64,000 nt of DNA, from positions 2,216,180 to 2,280,179 of the forward strand of contig NZ_SDMK01000001.1 in assembly GCF_004123295.1 (NCBI RefSeq), in the 5' to 3' direction. Under the pieces are notes generated by a model, which searched no databases, had not been told where the DNA came from, and was given only the letters and a program-made list of their open reading frames with translations. Shown piece by piece: positions 1-7,611 of this stretch (positions are counted from its first letter, which is position 1; every line of letters begins with the position of its first letter). The DNA comes from Silvibacterium dinghuense (GTDB lineage: Bacteria > Acidobacteriota > Terriglobia > Terriglobales > Acidobacteriaceae). The position numbers and the translations under genes were made by a program.

Positions 1-22
1 GCCGCACGGCCTGCGCAAGTAA
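1..22 (+). CDS. 3' end of a first copy of the tandem small secreted peptide (partial)
   Basis: The first bases read in frame as Pro-His-Gly-Leu-Arg-Lys followed by TAA at 20-22. This is identical to the end of the complete copy at 79-198 and lies exactly 176 bp upstream of it. The rest of this copy is off the left edge of the window. It shows that the array holds at least three members and may be longer. Seen directly; function unknown. Confidence 0.65.
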
Positions 23-78
23 CTCGCGAGACCTGTAACTTATTTGCAAACTACGACTGAGATCTGAAGGAGATAGCC

Positions 79-198
79 ATGAACAAGATTGTCCGCAATG
101 CGATCCTCGCCGCCAGCCTTCTCGCCGGCTTTGCCGCCACCTCGTATGCCGGTCTCTGCACTGCGCCTCCGCCGACGCCGCACGGCCTGCGCAAGTAA
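79..198 (+). CDS. Small secreted peptide, copy 2 (39 aa)
   Basis: An ATG follows a good ribosome-binding site (GAAGGAGATAGCC) and opens a 39-codon gene. Residues 1-24 form a classic signal peptide: basic start (MNKIVRN), hydrophobic AILAASLLAGFAA, and a Ser-Tyr-Ala signal-peptidase site. The predicted mature peptide is 15 residues, GLCTAPPPTPHGLRK: proline-rich, with one Cys and a basic end. Compared with the next copy (255-374) there are ten base differences, nine of them synonymous; the only amino-acid change is Cys27 to Ser. That pattern supports real translation and purifying selection. No family is recognised. Role (signal, structural peptide, toxin or other) is open. Confidence 0.72.
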   Translation: MNKIVRNAILAASLLAGFAATSYAGLCTAPPPTPHGLRK

Positions 199-254
199 CT
201 GGCCAAGCCTGTAACTTATTTGCAAACTACGACTGAGATCTGAAGGAGATAGCC

Positions 255-374
255 ATGAACAAGATTGTCCGCAACGCGATCCTCGCCGCCAGCCTTCTCG
301 CCGGCTTTGCCGCCACCTCGTATGCCGGGCTTTCCACCGCACCCCCGCCGACGCCGCACGGTCTGCGTAAATAA
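255..374 (+). CDS. Small secreted peptide, copy 3 (39 aa)
   Basis: This is the last member of the tandem array. The 39 nt before its ATG, including the ribosome-binding site, are identical to those before copy 2. It encodes the same signal peptide and a mature peptide GLSTAPPPTPHGLRK, with Ser in place of Cys. Codons 1-24 differ from copy 2 at one base, while the last 15 codons differ at nine, almost all silent, so the signal-peptide half looks recently homogenised. An intrinsic terminator begins 6 nt after the stop, so this is the 3' end of a transcription unit. Function unknown. Confidence 0.72.
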   Translation: MNKIVRNAILAASLLAGFAATSYAGLSTAPPPTPHGLRK

Positions 375-379
375 AAGCA

Positions 380-409
380 GAGATTGCAGCTGAAGCAATC
401 TCGTTTTTT
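380..409 (+). terminator. Intrinsic terminator of the small-peptide array
   Basis: A perfect 8-bp stem GAGATTGC/GCAATCTC with a 7-nt loop is followed by G and six T. It starts 6 nt after the stop codon of peptide copy 3 and ends 9 nt before the possible TTG start of the next gene, so readthrough here could also control the membrane-protein genes downstream. Confidence 0.85.
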
Positions 410-417
410 CGGCGGGA

Positions 418-1212
418 TTGATACATTCTTTAGCTGTGGGGTTCTCCGGGCTGCAGATGGCCATCTGGGCGGCGGGATTCGCTGCCCTCTCGCTGTTATT
501 TGGCGTCATGGTTTTTCGCCGGCGCGTGAAGGCGTTTCCGTTTTTCACCTGCCTGGTGGGCTTTGATGCGCTGCAGAGCATCGTTCTGCTGCTGGCCTCG
601 ACGCGCCCGCGGCTTTATAACGGCCTGTACTGGGGCGGACAGGTGGTCGATCTCCTGCTGCAACTTGCGGTCGTCGTGGAAATTGCACGCCAGGTCTTCC
701 GGCCCTTTGGGCGATGGGCCAAGGATGCCCGGGCTTTCTGGATCGCGGTGAGTTCGGTGTGTTTTGTGCTGGCGCTGGGCATGGTCTTTCTGGCGCAGCC
801 GCAGGCTCCGGATTCGGCCTGGGCGTGGGTTTTGCGCGGAGATCTCTTTGCGGTCATGCTCACCTGCATGGTTTCTGTGGCCGTACTGGTCACGGCCCGC
901 CGCTATGGCCTCAGCTGGCGCAACCATGTGATGGGGCTGGCCCAGGGCTGGACCTTCTGGGCCTTTATCACCTTTGTCGTGGAGACCTGCCATAGCTACT
1001 GGGGCTATGGGGATGTCTATTTCTCGCTCTTCTATGTCGGGGCACTGGCAGGGGTGCTGGCCCAGGCGTACTGGATGTTTGTGTTCTGGCGGGATGAGCC
1101 GACCCGGGAAATGACGCCGGAGATGCGCCAAATTCTTGTTGAACGGCAGCGCGAGCTCGACTACTATGTGGGCAAGTTGGTTCATCGCCCGCACACGCGA
1201 CGATCTTCATGA
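418..1212 (+). CDS. Multi-pass membrane protein of unknown function (264 aa)
   Basis: The protein has about seven hydrophobic segments separated by short loops (for example IWAAGFAALSLLFGVMVF near residue 20, and segments near 105, 140, 180 and 205) and a charged C-terminal tail. I do not recognise the family. The longest frame starts with TTG at 418, directly after the upstream terminator and preceded by GGCGGGA; GTG at 436 and ATG at 457 are alternatives, so the N-terminus is uncertain. Its stop overlaps the next start as ATGA, so the two genes are very likely translationally coupled. A role with the upstream secreted peptides is only suggested by position. Confidence 0.6.
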   Translation: MIHSLAVGFSGLQMAIWAAGFAALSLLFGVMVFRRRVKAFPFFTCLVGFDALQSIVLLLASTRPRLYNGLYWGGQVVDLLLQLAVVVEIARQVFRPFGRWAKDARAFWIAVSSVCFVLALGMVFLAQPQAPDSAWAWVLRGDLFAVMLTCMVSVAVLVTARRYGLSWRNHVMGLAQGWTFWAFITFVVETCHSYWGYGDVYFSLFYVGALAGVLAQAYWMFVFWRDEPTREMTPEMRQILVERQRELDYYVGKLVHRPHTRRSS

Positions 1213-1745
1213 GCCTGCCTTTCCTCATTACCGCCGGGACCACCGTCGCCGCCACTGGTGTGGCGCTGGTATGGTCCATGCGCAGTACCGGCGGTCTTCA
1301 GCGCAAGGAATGGGATGAGCTGGTCGCCCTGCTCGAGCCGCTGCATGCCGGCGGGCTGGAGATGGTGGCCCGGGACCATATTGAGCCGCAAAGCAATCAG
1401 ATTCGCCTGGAACCGGCGGAGATGTGGTCACTCCTTGGCGGTGCCGAGGGGCTGCGCCGTATGCAGGCCAATGCGGATGTCATGGTGGCCCTGGCTGGCT
1501 ATGCCAGCCGCTGGAACCTGGTCGAGGCAGCCATCGTCGCCGAGCGCATGCGCCAGGATGCGATCCTGTTACGGCGCGCGTTGTTCCGGATTCGCGTGGA
1601 CAGGGCACTGCACCGCCGTCCGCTACGCCTGCCCTTTTATCTGCAGCAGGCGGCCTCTTCTTACTACCTCATGCAGCGGCGCCTGCTTTGTCTTTACGAA
1701 ACAACGCACGCGGGCCTTCGTCCGCAGCTCGCTGCAGCTCTGTAG
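1209..1745 (+). CDS. Membrane-anchored protein of unknown function (178 aa)
   Basis: It begins at an ATG that overlaps the previous stop codon (ATGA), indicating an operon. Residues 5-24 (FLITAGTTVAATGVALVW) form one membrane anchor. The rest is a soluble, arginine-rich, mainly helical region of about 150 residues, presumably cytoplasmic. No domain is recognised. It probably works with the upstream multi-pass membrane protein. Confidence 0.6.
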   Translation: MSLPFLITAGTTVAATGVALVWSMRSTGGLQRKEWDELVALLEPLHAGGLEMVARDHIEPQSNQIRLEPAEMWSLLGGAEGLRRMQANADVMVALAGYASRWNLVEAAIVAERMRQDAILLRRALFRIRVDRALHRRPLRLPFYLQQAASSYYLMQRRLLCLYETTHAGLRPQLAAAL

Positions 1746-1804
1746 GGCAAATCTTCCAAAGACTTCTTCCAGGCCGTATCCCCATATAGCGATAGTAAAA
1801 GGCT

Positions 1805-2065
1805 GTCATTTCGACCGGAGCAGGACCGTTTTGTGGTCCTGCGGAGCGGAGAAACCCGCGGTTCTGCTGCGCGCAGAGCGAATCTGCCTTCGGCCTCCGC
1901 TTCCGCTGGTCGCGAGCTGGCATGTTGCGGGGATACAACAAACCGCAGGTCCCTCCACTGCGCTTCCCCACCCCCAGTGCGCCAACATCGGGCGCGCCGG
2001 GGACCCCGGTTCGCTGCGGTCGGGATGACAACGATAAAAGCAAGTTATTTATTTTCATGCATATA
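1805..2065. repeat. Interspersed intergenic repeat (GTCATTYCGACCGGAG type)
   Basis: The 384-nt gap between convergent genes (1746-2129) has no convincing gene. It holds an element that starts GTCATTTCGACCGGAG and ends CGGTCGGGATGACAACGATAA, so its ends are inverted repeats. The right end continues with AAGTTATTTATTTTCA, closely matching the tail of the element near 23711-23852. The middle contains CCTTCGGCCTCCGCTTCCG, the motif also found near 10590, 16200 and 47950. Confidence 0.7.
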
Positions 2066-2129
2066 TAGGTGAATACAACCTATCGCTTGCTGCATGAAAG
2101 CGGCTCTGTCCTTCCCGGACAGACTTTCT

Positions 2130-4736
2130 TTAGAAGACGCGTTCGGCCCAGGAGAGGCTTCCGGCCGTGCCTACGTTCGCCAGGGTGAAGTTGTAGAGAT
2201 AGGTCGTGTGCTCGGGCACTGTGCCCAGCGCGTAGCGCCGTACCTCGAAACTCAGCCCGCAGCAGTTCCAGTTGTAGGTGGTTTGAACGCCGGCATACTG
2301 CAGCTGGTCGAGCGTGAAGTCGTAGCCGGTATTCATGCCCACGCTCAGGCCGGTCTTCAGCGGGCTGCCGTAGACGGCGGTCAGGCGCAGCTGGTTGAAG
2401 TTGATCTCTTCGCTGCTCGACGTCGTGGTGGTAAGCGTCGAAGTGGAGCTCTTGGCGTCGCTCGGGGGGCTGGCGCCCGGCAGGGTGTGGAGATGGGCAT
2501 CGGCGAGGGTAAAGGAGAAGTCCCCGTGCTTGTAGGTGCCGAAGAGGTTGCTCGAGTCCAGCCGGCCCGTCTTGGTGTCGTAGTCCATATCCCACTCGAG
2601 ATTGGTGGTCGAGGTGGTCTGCATGCGCAGGCGGGAGATGATCGGCGAGTAATCGCGGGGATGTGAGACGAACGCGACGCCGGTCAGGTCGAGCGTGGTG
2701 TCGAGCACATTGCGGGTCCGGTCTGTGATGGCTCCACCGAAGGTGTTGTTGAAGAAGAACTTCTGCCCGACTTCCCAGTTGAGCCAGGCGCTGGTCTCGC
2801 TGCTGCACATGTCATCCGGGCCCAGGGCTTCGTCACCCTTGCAGGGATGCGGCTTGAGCGGCCGGAGAAAGATCTTCTGGTGCAGGTAATAGCCCAGCTC
2901 GTTGGTGTTGCTGGCGACGTCGACGGTGTCGAAGCGCATGACCGAGCTGAAGTTGTCGATACCGCCGACGTAGCGGTATTCCACCTCGGGCTCGATGGTA
3001 TGGCGCAGGTCGGCGCCGAAGATTTTGGCCAGCAGGGGTGAGGAGAAGTCGCGCTCCAGGGCTGGTGGACGCACGTCGATGTCCGCTTCGAAGTCCTTGC
3101 GGTTGAGCGAGGCGTCGCGCTCGGTCGGCAGCTCGCCGATTGGCGCCGGGTTCTGGCTGCTGCCATAGAAGGTATCGCGCACCCCGACGGCCGGACGCAC
3201 GTGCCAGCTGTCGAAGTGCAGCGGCATGGCCAGGTGCGGCTCGAGATCGATGCGGGGGATGAAATGCGTGGTCTGGAAGCCCGGTTCGGAGCGGGAGAGG
3301 CCGGTGCCGGTGGTGGTGACGCCCCACATCAGCGGAGTGCCCGGCAGGTACTGGTCGACGCCGTCAAATGCCAGCGTCGGCGCGTGGATGATCTTGATCT
3401 CCTGCTCGCCGGAGCTGGTGGTCGAGCTGCTTTCGTAGCTCTCGTAGCGGTTGAAGGCGACGCTTTCGGCCAGTCCGTTATGGGCGTGGGAGAGGAAGGC
3501 CTGCGACTTGACCTCGGAGTTGATGGCGACCACGTAGTTGTCTTCGAACTCCTGGCGATAGGTGTAAGAGCTCAGGTACTCGAGGTCGGCGACGGCGCGG
3601 GTCTCCGGGCCGAAGTCATGGCGTCCGTCGAAGAGCATATCGACGCCGCCCTGGTTTTCGGTGCCGGGCAGGCGGTCCAGCAGGCTGACGAAGCGGAAGG
3701 TTGCGAAATCGTAGTCGCGGCCGCGATAGCGGAAGAGCGCGCGGGGAGCAAAGCCGCGTTTGGAGTAGTACTGCGAGCCGACGGTGAGGTCGGCGCTCCG
3801 GCCGAGCACCTGGTAGTAATCCTCGCCGAGGATCAGGCCCTTGGTGGTATCGCTGCCGAAGGACGGGATGACGAAGCCGCTCTGCCTTGAGTCGCTGTCG
3901 ATGGGGTGCGTGACGTAGGGCAGGTAGAAGACCGGTACACGATGCACGACCGGCAGGCCATCGAACTCAAACCAGCTGTTCGCGCCTTTGGCGACGTTGT
4001 TATTCAGGAAAAAATTCTGTGCGATGAGCCGCCAGTCCGGATTGGGCAGCTGGCAGGAGGTCATCGAGCCGTCGATCACGTGATACTGGCGTTCGCCGGT
4101 CTCGATCAGCTCCTTGCCGGTGATGGCGAAGGGGCTGGACGAGGCGAGCAGCACCTTTGCCTGCTGTACTTCGCCGGAACCGGAGACGAATTTGGTAATC
4201 AGCTTCGGTTCGGAGGTGCGTCCGTGGCCGAGCGTGCCCGAGACATCGTAAAAATGGCCGGTGTGTGCGTCAGGGTTGATGGTGCCATGGTCGGCCATCA
4301 GGTGCGCCTCGTCCGGGCCGCCGTCGATGTGCAGATGGCCGTTGCCGACGATCTCGCCAGTGTCCTGGTTGTAGGTCGCCCGGTCGGCGGAGATGATGTA
4401 GTCCTTGTAATGAATGACGACGTGGCCGAGGAGCGTGTAAACGCCGCCGCTGTCGGCTTTCACGTAAGTCTGCGAATCCGCCTGGATGCGCACCGGTATG
4501 CCCTGCGGGGGCGGCGGAACGACATGGGCCTCAGGAATCTGGCTCTCGACGCTGGCGTCTTCCGGGAGCGCGGAACTATCCGAAACAGGGGTTTTTACGG
4601 CGGAAGAGGGCGTGGAAGCGGACGATGAGGAGAGAGCCGTCCCGCCAAGGGGAAACTGCTTCGTCAACGCCTGCGACCAAAGCTGCGAGTGACACAGCAG
4701 GAGCAGCATGGTACACAAAAAAGTGCGGGCTCTCAT
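2130..4736 (-). CDS. lptD: LPS-assembly outer-membrane protein LptD (868 aa)
   Basis: LptD inserts lipopolysaccharide into the outer leaflet of the outer membrane, receiving it from the periplasmic Lpt bridge. The chosen start gives a clear signal peptide (MRARTFLCTMLLLLCHSQLWSQA); the frame runs 33 codons further upstream without one. Residues about 80-170 form an OstA/LptA-like jellyroll (VVIHYKDYIISADRATYNQ, then GEIVGNGHLHIDGG). The rest is a long series of amphipathic strands typical of the C-terminal barrel, with paired Cys near the C-terminus. Length fits the family. It stands alone, divergent from the RDD gene at 4986. Confidence 0.88.
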   Translation of the reverse strand: MRARTFLCTMLLLLCHSQLWSQALTKQFPLGGTALSSSSASTPSSAVKTPVSDSSALPEDASVESQIPEAHVVPPPPQGIPVRIQADSQTYVKADSGGVYTLLGHVVIHYKDYIISADRATYNQDTGEIVGNGHLHIDGGPDEAHLMADHGTINPDAHTGHFYDVSGTLGHGRTSEPKLITKFVSGSGEVQQAKVLLASSSPFAITGKELIETGERQYHVIDGSMTSCQLPNPDWRLIAQNFFLNNNVAKGANSWFEFDGLPVVHRVPVFYLPYVTHPIDSDSRQSGFVIPSFGSDTTKGLILGEDYYQVLGRSADLTVGSQYYSKRGFAPRALFRYRGRDYDFATFRFVSLLDRLPGTENQGGVDMLFDGRHDFGPETRAVADLEYLSSYTYRQEFEDNYVVAINSEVKSQAFLSHAHNGLAESVAFNRYESYESSSTTSSGEQEIKIIHAPTLAFDGVDQYLPGTPLMWGVTTTGTGLSRSEPGFQTTHFIPRIDLEPHLAMPLHFDSWHVRPAVGVRDTFYGSSQNPAPIGELPTERDASLNRKDFEADIDVRPPALERDFSSPLLAKIFGADLRHTIEPEVEYRYVGGIDNFSSVMRFDTVDVASNTNELGYYLHQKIFLRPLKPHPCKGDEALGPDDMCSSETSAWLNWEVGQKFFFNNTFGGAITDRTRNVLDTTLDLTGVAFVSHPRDYSPIISRLRMQTTSTTNLEWDMDYDTKTGRLDSSNLFGTYKHGDFSFTLADAHLHTLPGASPPSDAKSSTSTLTTTTSSSEEINFNQLRLTAVYGSPLKTGLSVGMNTGYDFTLDQLQYAGVQTTYNWNCCGLSFEVRRYALGTVPEHTTYLYNFTLANVGTAGSLSWAERVF

Positions 4737-4985
4737 CGCGAGGGACTTCTCAAGGATAGCAAAGGCTGTGCCGGGAGAAATCAGCGCGAAAACAGTTCGC
4801 CGCTCTGGCTCGAAGTTTCGTTCTCTCGCCGACATTGGACTGCAACCAGTGAACCGTACTCGTGTCTCCAGCCTCGTTTCCTCTCTTTACCGATGCGCAT
4901 CGCCACTTACAGCAGACGTGCTTACGCCGGGATTTGTCGCGGTCCAGGCAGCCGGATGCGGGACCGAAAGAAATGAGGAGGAACG

Positions 4986-6395
4986 TTGAGCGCTTCCACG
5001 AGCCCCATACAGACTGAGCCCGTGCTGGCATCCGTGCCGGACTGGAAACAGGAAGTCAATGCACGCTTGCAGGCACACCGTACGCGCCGGGTCCGTGACG
5101 AGGGCAGCAATCAGCCTCCACTGCCTGGCATGGAGACTTCGGCGGCCTCGCGCGCGGCGCGGGTAGCGGCCCGCGTTGCCGAGCGTTATTCCAAGGCTCC
5201 GACCTACAGCGAAATGCTGGCCGCCGAAGCCGCTGCCGCGGCTCGTGCTGCGGAGGCTGCCGCCGAGGCTGCACGCCAGGCACATACCGCCGCGCAGGCC
5301 ATCCTCGCCGGGCTTGATCTCACGCCTGCCGAGTATGAAGCCTCGCATGCCGAGCTCCAGTGGCCGGCTGAGCCGGCGGAGATCGTTCAGATGCCGCTGC
5401 CCGAAGCGGCCTATAGCGCGCCGGCGGCCGCTGTGGATCACACTCCGGTCATGAGCCATGCCGTTCTGGATGAACCGGTGGTGAGCACCCCCATCGATTA
5501 CCGTATCGATCCCGGCTCGCTGCCGCAGGCGCCGCAGGGCCCTGCCCGCGGCATGCAGAACCGCACCGTCGAGCCCTCGCGTCCACAGCGGACGGAAGAC
5601 TATCCGACGCACATCGAAGATCCCTTTGCGGAGGCCTTTGTGGCCGATGCGCAGCCGCTGCCGGCCAAGCTCATCGAGTTTCCCCGTGAACTGGTGGCGA
5701 CGCGCAAGGCGCGTCCACGGCTGGCCGAGGGGCCGCTGCGCGAAGAGGCCGAGCCCGAAGGTGCCCAGTTACGCATCTTTGAGGTCGAGCCGGAGAGCAT
5801 CTCACATGAGGTGATGACCCAGGAAAGCGTGCAACAGACGCTGCCCGAGTGGCACTCCATCCAGCTCGATGCTCATCCGGAGCCGGAAGCGGAGCCGCGC
5901 CCGCTCGGCCGTCAACCGCGTACCGCTCCGGAAGCGCAGACTCGTGCCGGACAGGCGTATTCTGCCCTGATGGAGATGCTTCCCCTGCACGTTGCCCCGA
6001 TGCAGGACCGGCTCATGGCGGCGCTGGTAGACCTGGCGCTGGTCTCGATTGCCTTTCTGCTCTTCGTGCTGGTGTTTGTGGCTTCGACGCCGCATCTGCC
6101 CGTGGGCAAGCCCGCCGTTGCAGCAGCCGGCGGTGTGCTGGTGGTCTTTTTCGTGATCTACCAGTGGCTGTTTTTCAGCTTTTCCGAGGGCACGCCGGGG
6201 ATGCAGTACGCGAAGATCGCGCTCTGCACCTTCGAGGACGAGAACCCGACCCGCAAGGAGATGCGGGGCCGCATCGCGGCGCTGCTGCTCTCTGCGCTGC
6301 CGCTGGGCATGGGCTTTCTCTGGGCTGTGCTCGACGATGACCGGCTGACCTGGCACGACCGCATTACCCGGACCTACCAGCGCAGCTACCGGTAA
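4986..6395 (+). CDS. RDD-domain membrane protein with long Ala/Pro-rich N-terminal region (469 aa)
   Basis: Translation probably starts at TTG 4986, since the strong Shine-Dalgarno GAGGAGG lies just upstream and no better start exists. Residues about 60-105 are an alanine-rich, likely helical segment, followed by some 220 low-complexity, acidic and proline-rich residues. The last ~135 residues are an RDD domain: QDRLMAALVDLAL, two or three membrane helices, GTPGMQYAKIAL and the end TWHDRITRTYQRSYR. RDD proteins are membrane proteins of mostly unknown function, some linked to ion transport. A second, minimal RDD gene lies at 12324. Confidence 0.78.
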   Translation: MSASTSPIQTEPVLASVPDWKQEVNARLQAHRTRRVRDEGSNQPPLPGMETSAASRAARVAARVAERYSKAPTYSEMLAAEAAAAARAAEAAAEAARQAHTAAQAILAGLDLTPAEYEASHAELQWPAEPAEIVQMPLPEAAYSAPAAAVDHTPVMSHAVLDEPVVSTPIDYRIDPGSLPQAPQGPARGMQNRTVEPSRPQRTEDYPTHIEDPFAEAFVADAQPLPAKLIEFPRELVATRKARPRLAEGPLREEAEPEGAQLRIFEVEPESISHEVMTQESVQQTLPEWHSIQLDAHPEPEAEPRPLGRQPRTAPEAQTRAGQAYSALMEMLPLHVAPMQDRLMAALVDLALVSIAFLLFVLVFVASTPHLPVGKPAVAAAGGVLVVFFVIYQWLFFSFSEGTPGMQYAKIALCTFEDENPTRKEMRGRIAALLLSALPLGMGFLWAVLDDDRLTWHDRITRTYQRSYR

Positions 6396-6402
6396 GGCAG
6401 GG

Positions 6403-6597
6403 TGTGGGGTATAGGGTGTAGGGTGTAGAAAAAAACCGGGTGCCTTGCTCAGCTTTGCCTGAGCAAGGCACCCGGTTTTTTCTGTGCGGGGTTCTGTGTA
6501 CCCCTCCCAGGCAACACCTGCCCGAGTGGGCCACCGTCGGGGTTCTGTCCGAGCCAGGTTTTTCTATACCCTACCCCCTACACCCTATACCCTGCTT
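6403..6597. repeat. GGTGTAGGG inverted repeats flanking a terminator
   Basis: The motif GTATAGGGTGTAGGGTGTAG at 6409-6428 reappears inverted as CCCCCTACACCCTATACCCT at about 6573-6593. A similar pair brackets the gap at 43492-43581. The gap between the convergent RDD and ROK genes thus looks like a small mobile or recombinational element about 190 bp long, with a terminator hairpin inside. Confidence 0.65.
6430..6481. terminator. Bidirectional intrinsic terminator between convergent genes
   Basis: The two 23-nt arms are perfectly complementary (they begin AAAAAACCGGGTGCC and end GGCACCCGGTTTTTT) around a 6-nt loop. With A-runs on one side and T-runs on the other it can end transcripts from the RDD gene (+) and from the ROK gene (-). 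Confidence 0.9.
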
Positions 6598-6599
6598 TT

Positions 6600-7520
6600 C
6601 TAGCATCGGGTGCCGAGCAGGGCGACTGCGGCTGCTCCCACCACCGAGAGGGAAGGATCTTCGGGGAGCACCTCGAGCGTGTAGCTCTGGAGCGGGCTCA
6701 TCTTGACCATGTCCCACAGGTGTTCTTTCACGCGCTTCAGGTCGAGGCGCTGGATGTCGCGCCCGGTGAAGTAGAAGCGGCCCGGGCCTTCGAGGTGAAT
6801 CTGCGATGCCGTGGCCGCGGCCAGCGCCTGGTGCCACAGCTCCACAAATTCCTGACAGCGGCGGTCACCCTTGCGGGCGTGGGCGAAGATTTCGTCCGGC
6901 TCGAGGTCGAGGAAACGCAGCCGCATGGCGCGGTGGCCCATGATGCCTTCCAGGTGCCCCTTGCCGCCGCAGCCGCAGTAGTTTTCCTTCGGATCGAGGG
7001 TGACGACCGTGTGGCCGCCCTCCCACGGGCCTTCCGTGTAGGGGTAGCGGCCGAAGCCGATGCCGTTGCCGATGGTCCATACGCGCACATGGCGGTCGAG
7101 GTGCCCGCGCGTGGCGGCAAGGCCGGCGGCAACCGCGTCGGCGTCGTTCAGGATGGTGACAGGGCCGGTGATGCCGCGCGCTTCGATGCCGGCCTGCACC
7201 GCATCGGCGACATGCGCGCCTTTGAGCTGAGGAAGATTAGGAGAGTCTTCGATGATGCCGTTACGAATGATGCCGGGCATGGCTACGCCGACGGCGTTGA
7301 GGTTCTTATGTTCTCCGGCCAGCTGTGCGACGTGATCGCAGACCATCTCGCACAGCGAATCGGCGGGCATTTCGATGAGCACACCCATTTCGTCGAAGGT
7401 GTGTTCGCCAGCCCCGGTCGTCAGAGCTGGATATCGAAGCAGCTCGCCTATAACCTTGTGGTCCTCGATGAGGCCCGCGACGACGCGGTCGGTAATGGTG
7501 ACGCCAACACTGATTGCCAT
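6600..7520 (-). CDS. ROK-family sugar kinase/regulator-like protein (306 aa)
   Basis: ROK proteins are sugar kinases (often glucokinase) or related repressors. This one has the catalytic-loop motif LNDADA (Asp126), EGGHT (167-171) and the zinc-binding signature CGCGGKGHLE (182-191). There is no N-terminal DNA-binding domain. The phosphate-binding start, normally DxGGTK, is degenerate here (VGVTITDRVVAGL), so kinase activity is not assured. A good Shine-Dalgarno (AAAGGAGCGACGAT) supports the start. It follows sthA on the same strand after 91 nt. Confidence 0.75.
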   Translation of the reverse strand: MAISVGVTITDRVVAGLIEDHKVIGELLRYPALTTGAGEHTFDEMGVLIEMPADSLCEMVCDHVAQLAGEHKNLNAVGVAMPGIIRNGIIEDSPNLPQLKGAHVADAVQAGIEARGITGPVTILNDADAVAAGLAATRGHLDRHVRVWTIGNGIGFGRYPYTEGPWEGGHTVVTLDPKENYCGCGGKGHLEGIMGHRAMRLRFLDLEPDEIFAHARKGDRRCQEFVELWHQALAAATASQIHLEGPGRFYFTGRDIQRLDLKRVKEHLWDMVKMSPLQSYTLEVLPEDPSLSVVGAAAVALLGTRC

Positions 7521-7611
7521 ATCGTCGCTCCTTTCTGAAAGAAGTTCCTACGATTTAGCAGCATTCTCCCCTGGCGCCGGGAACTGCGCCTGGGGAGACG
7601 TCAGGGCCCGG

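Larger units (their letters stand above)
1..374 (+). repeat. Tandem 176-bp repeat containing the peptide genes
   Basis: Positions 1-78 and 177-254 differ at only four bases, all just after the stop codon, and the ATGs at 79 and 255 are exactly 176 bp apart. Each unit is one 120-bp gene plus a 56-bp spacer with its own ribosome-binding site. The array continues off the left edge. Homology stops at the terminator after copy 3. Confidence 0.9.

Noticed and set aside
1-374. CRISPR-like reading of the 176-bp tandem repeat
   Set aside because: Units are long, protein-coding and contiguous, with no variable spacers and no cas genes.
40-581. Two overlapping minus-strand frames (128 and 121 codons) across the peptide array
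   Set aside because: They are antisense to the peptide genes and repeat only because the DNA is tandemly repeated; no ribosome-binding site, and the silent-site pattern supports the plus strand.
7565-7598. Stem-loop between sthA and the ROK gene as a terminator
   Set aside because: The stem has a mismatch and no T-run on the minus strand, so it is more likely a processing or incidental hairpin.
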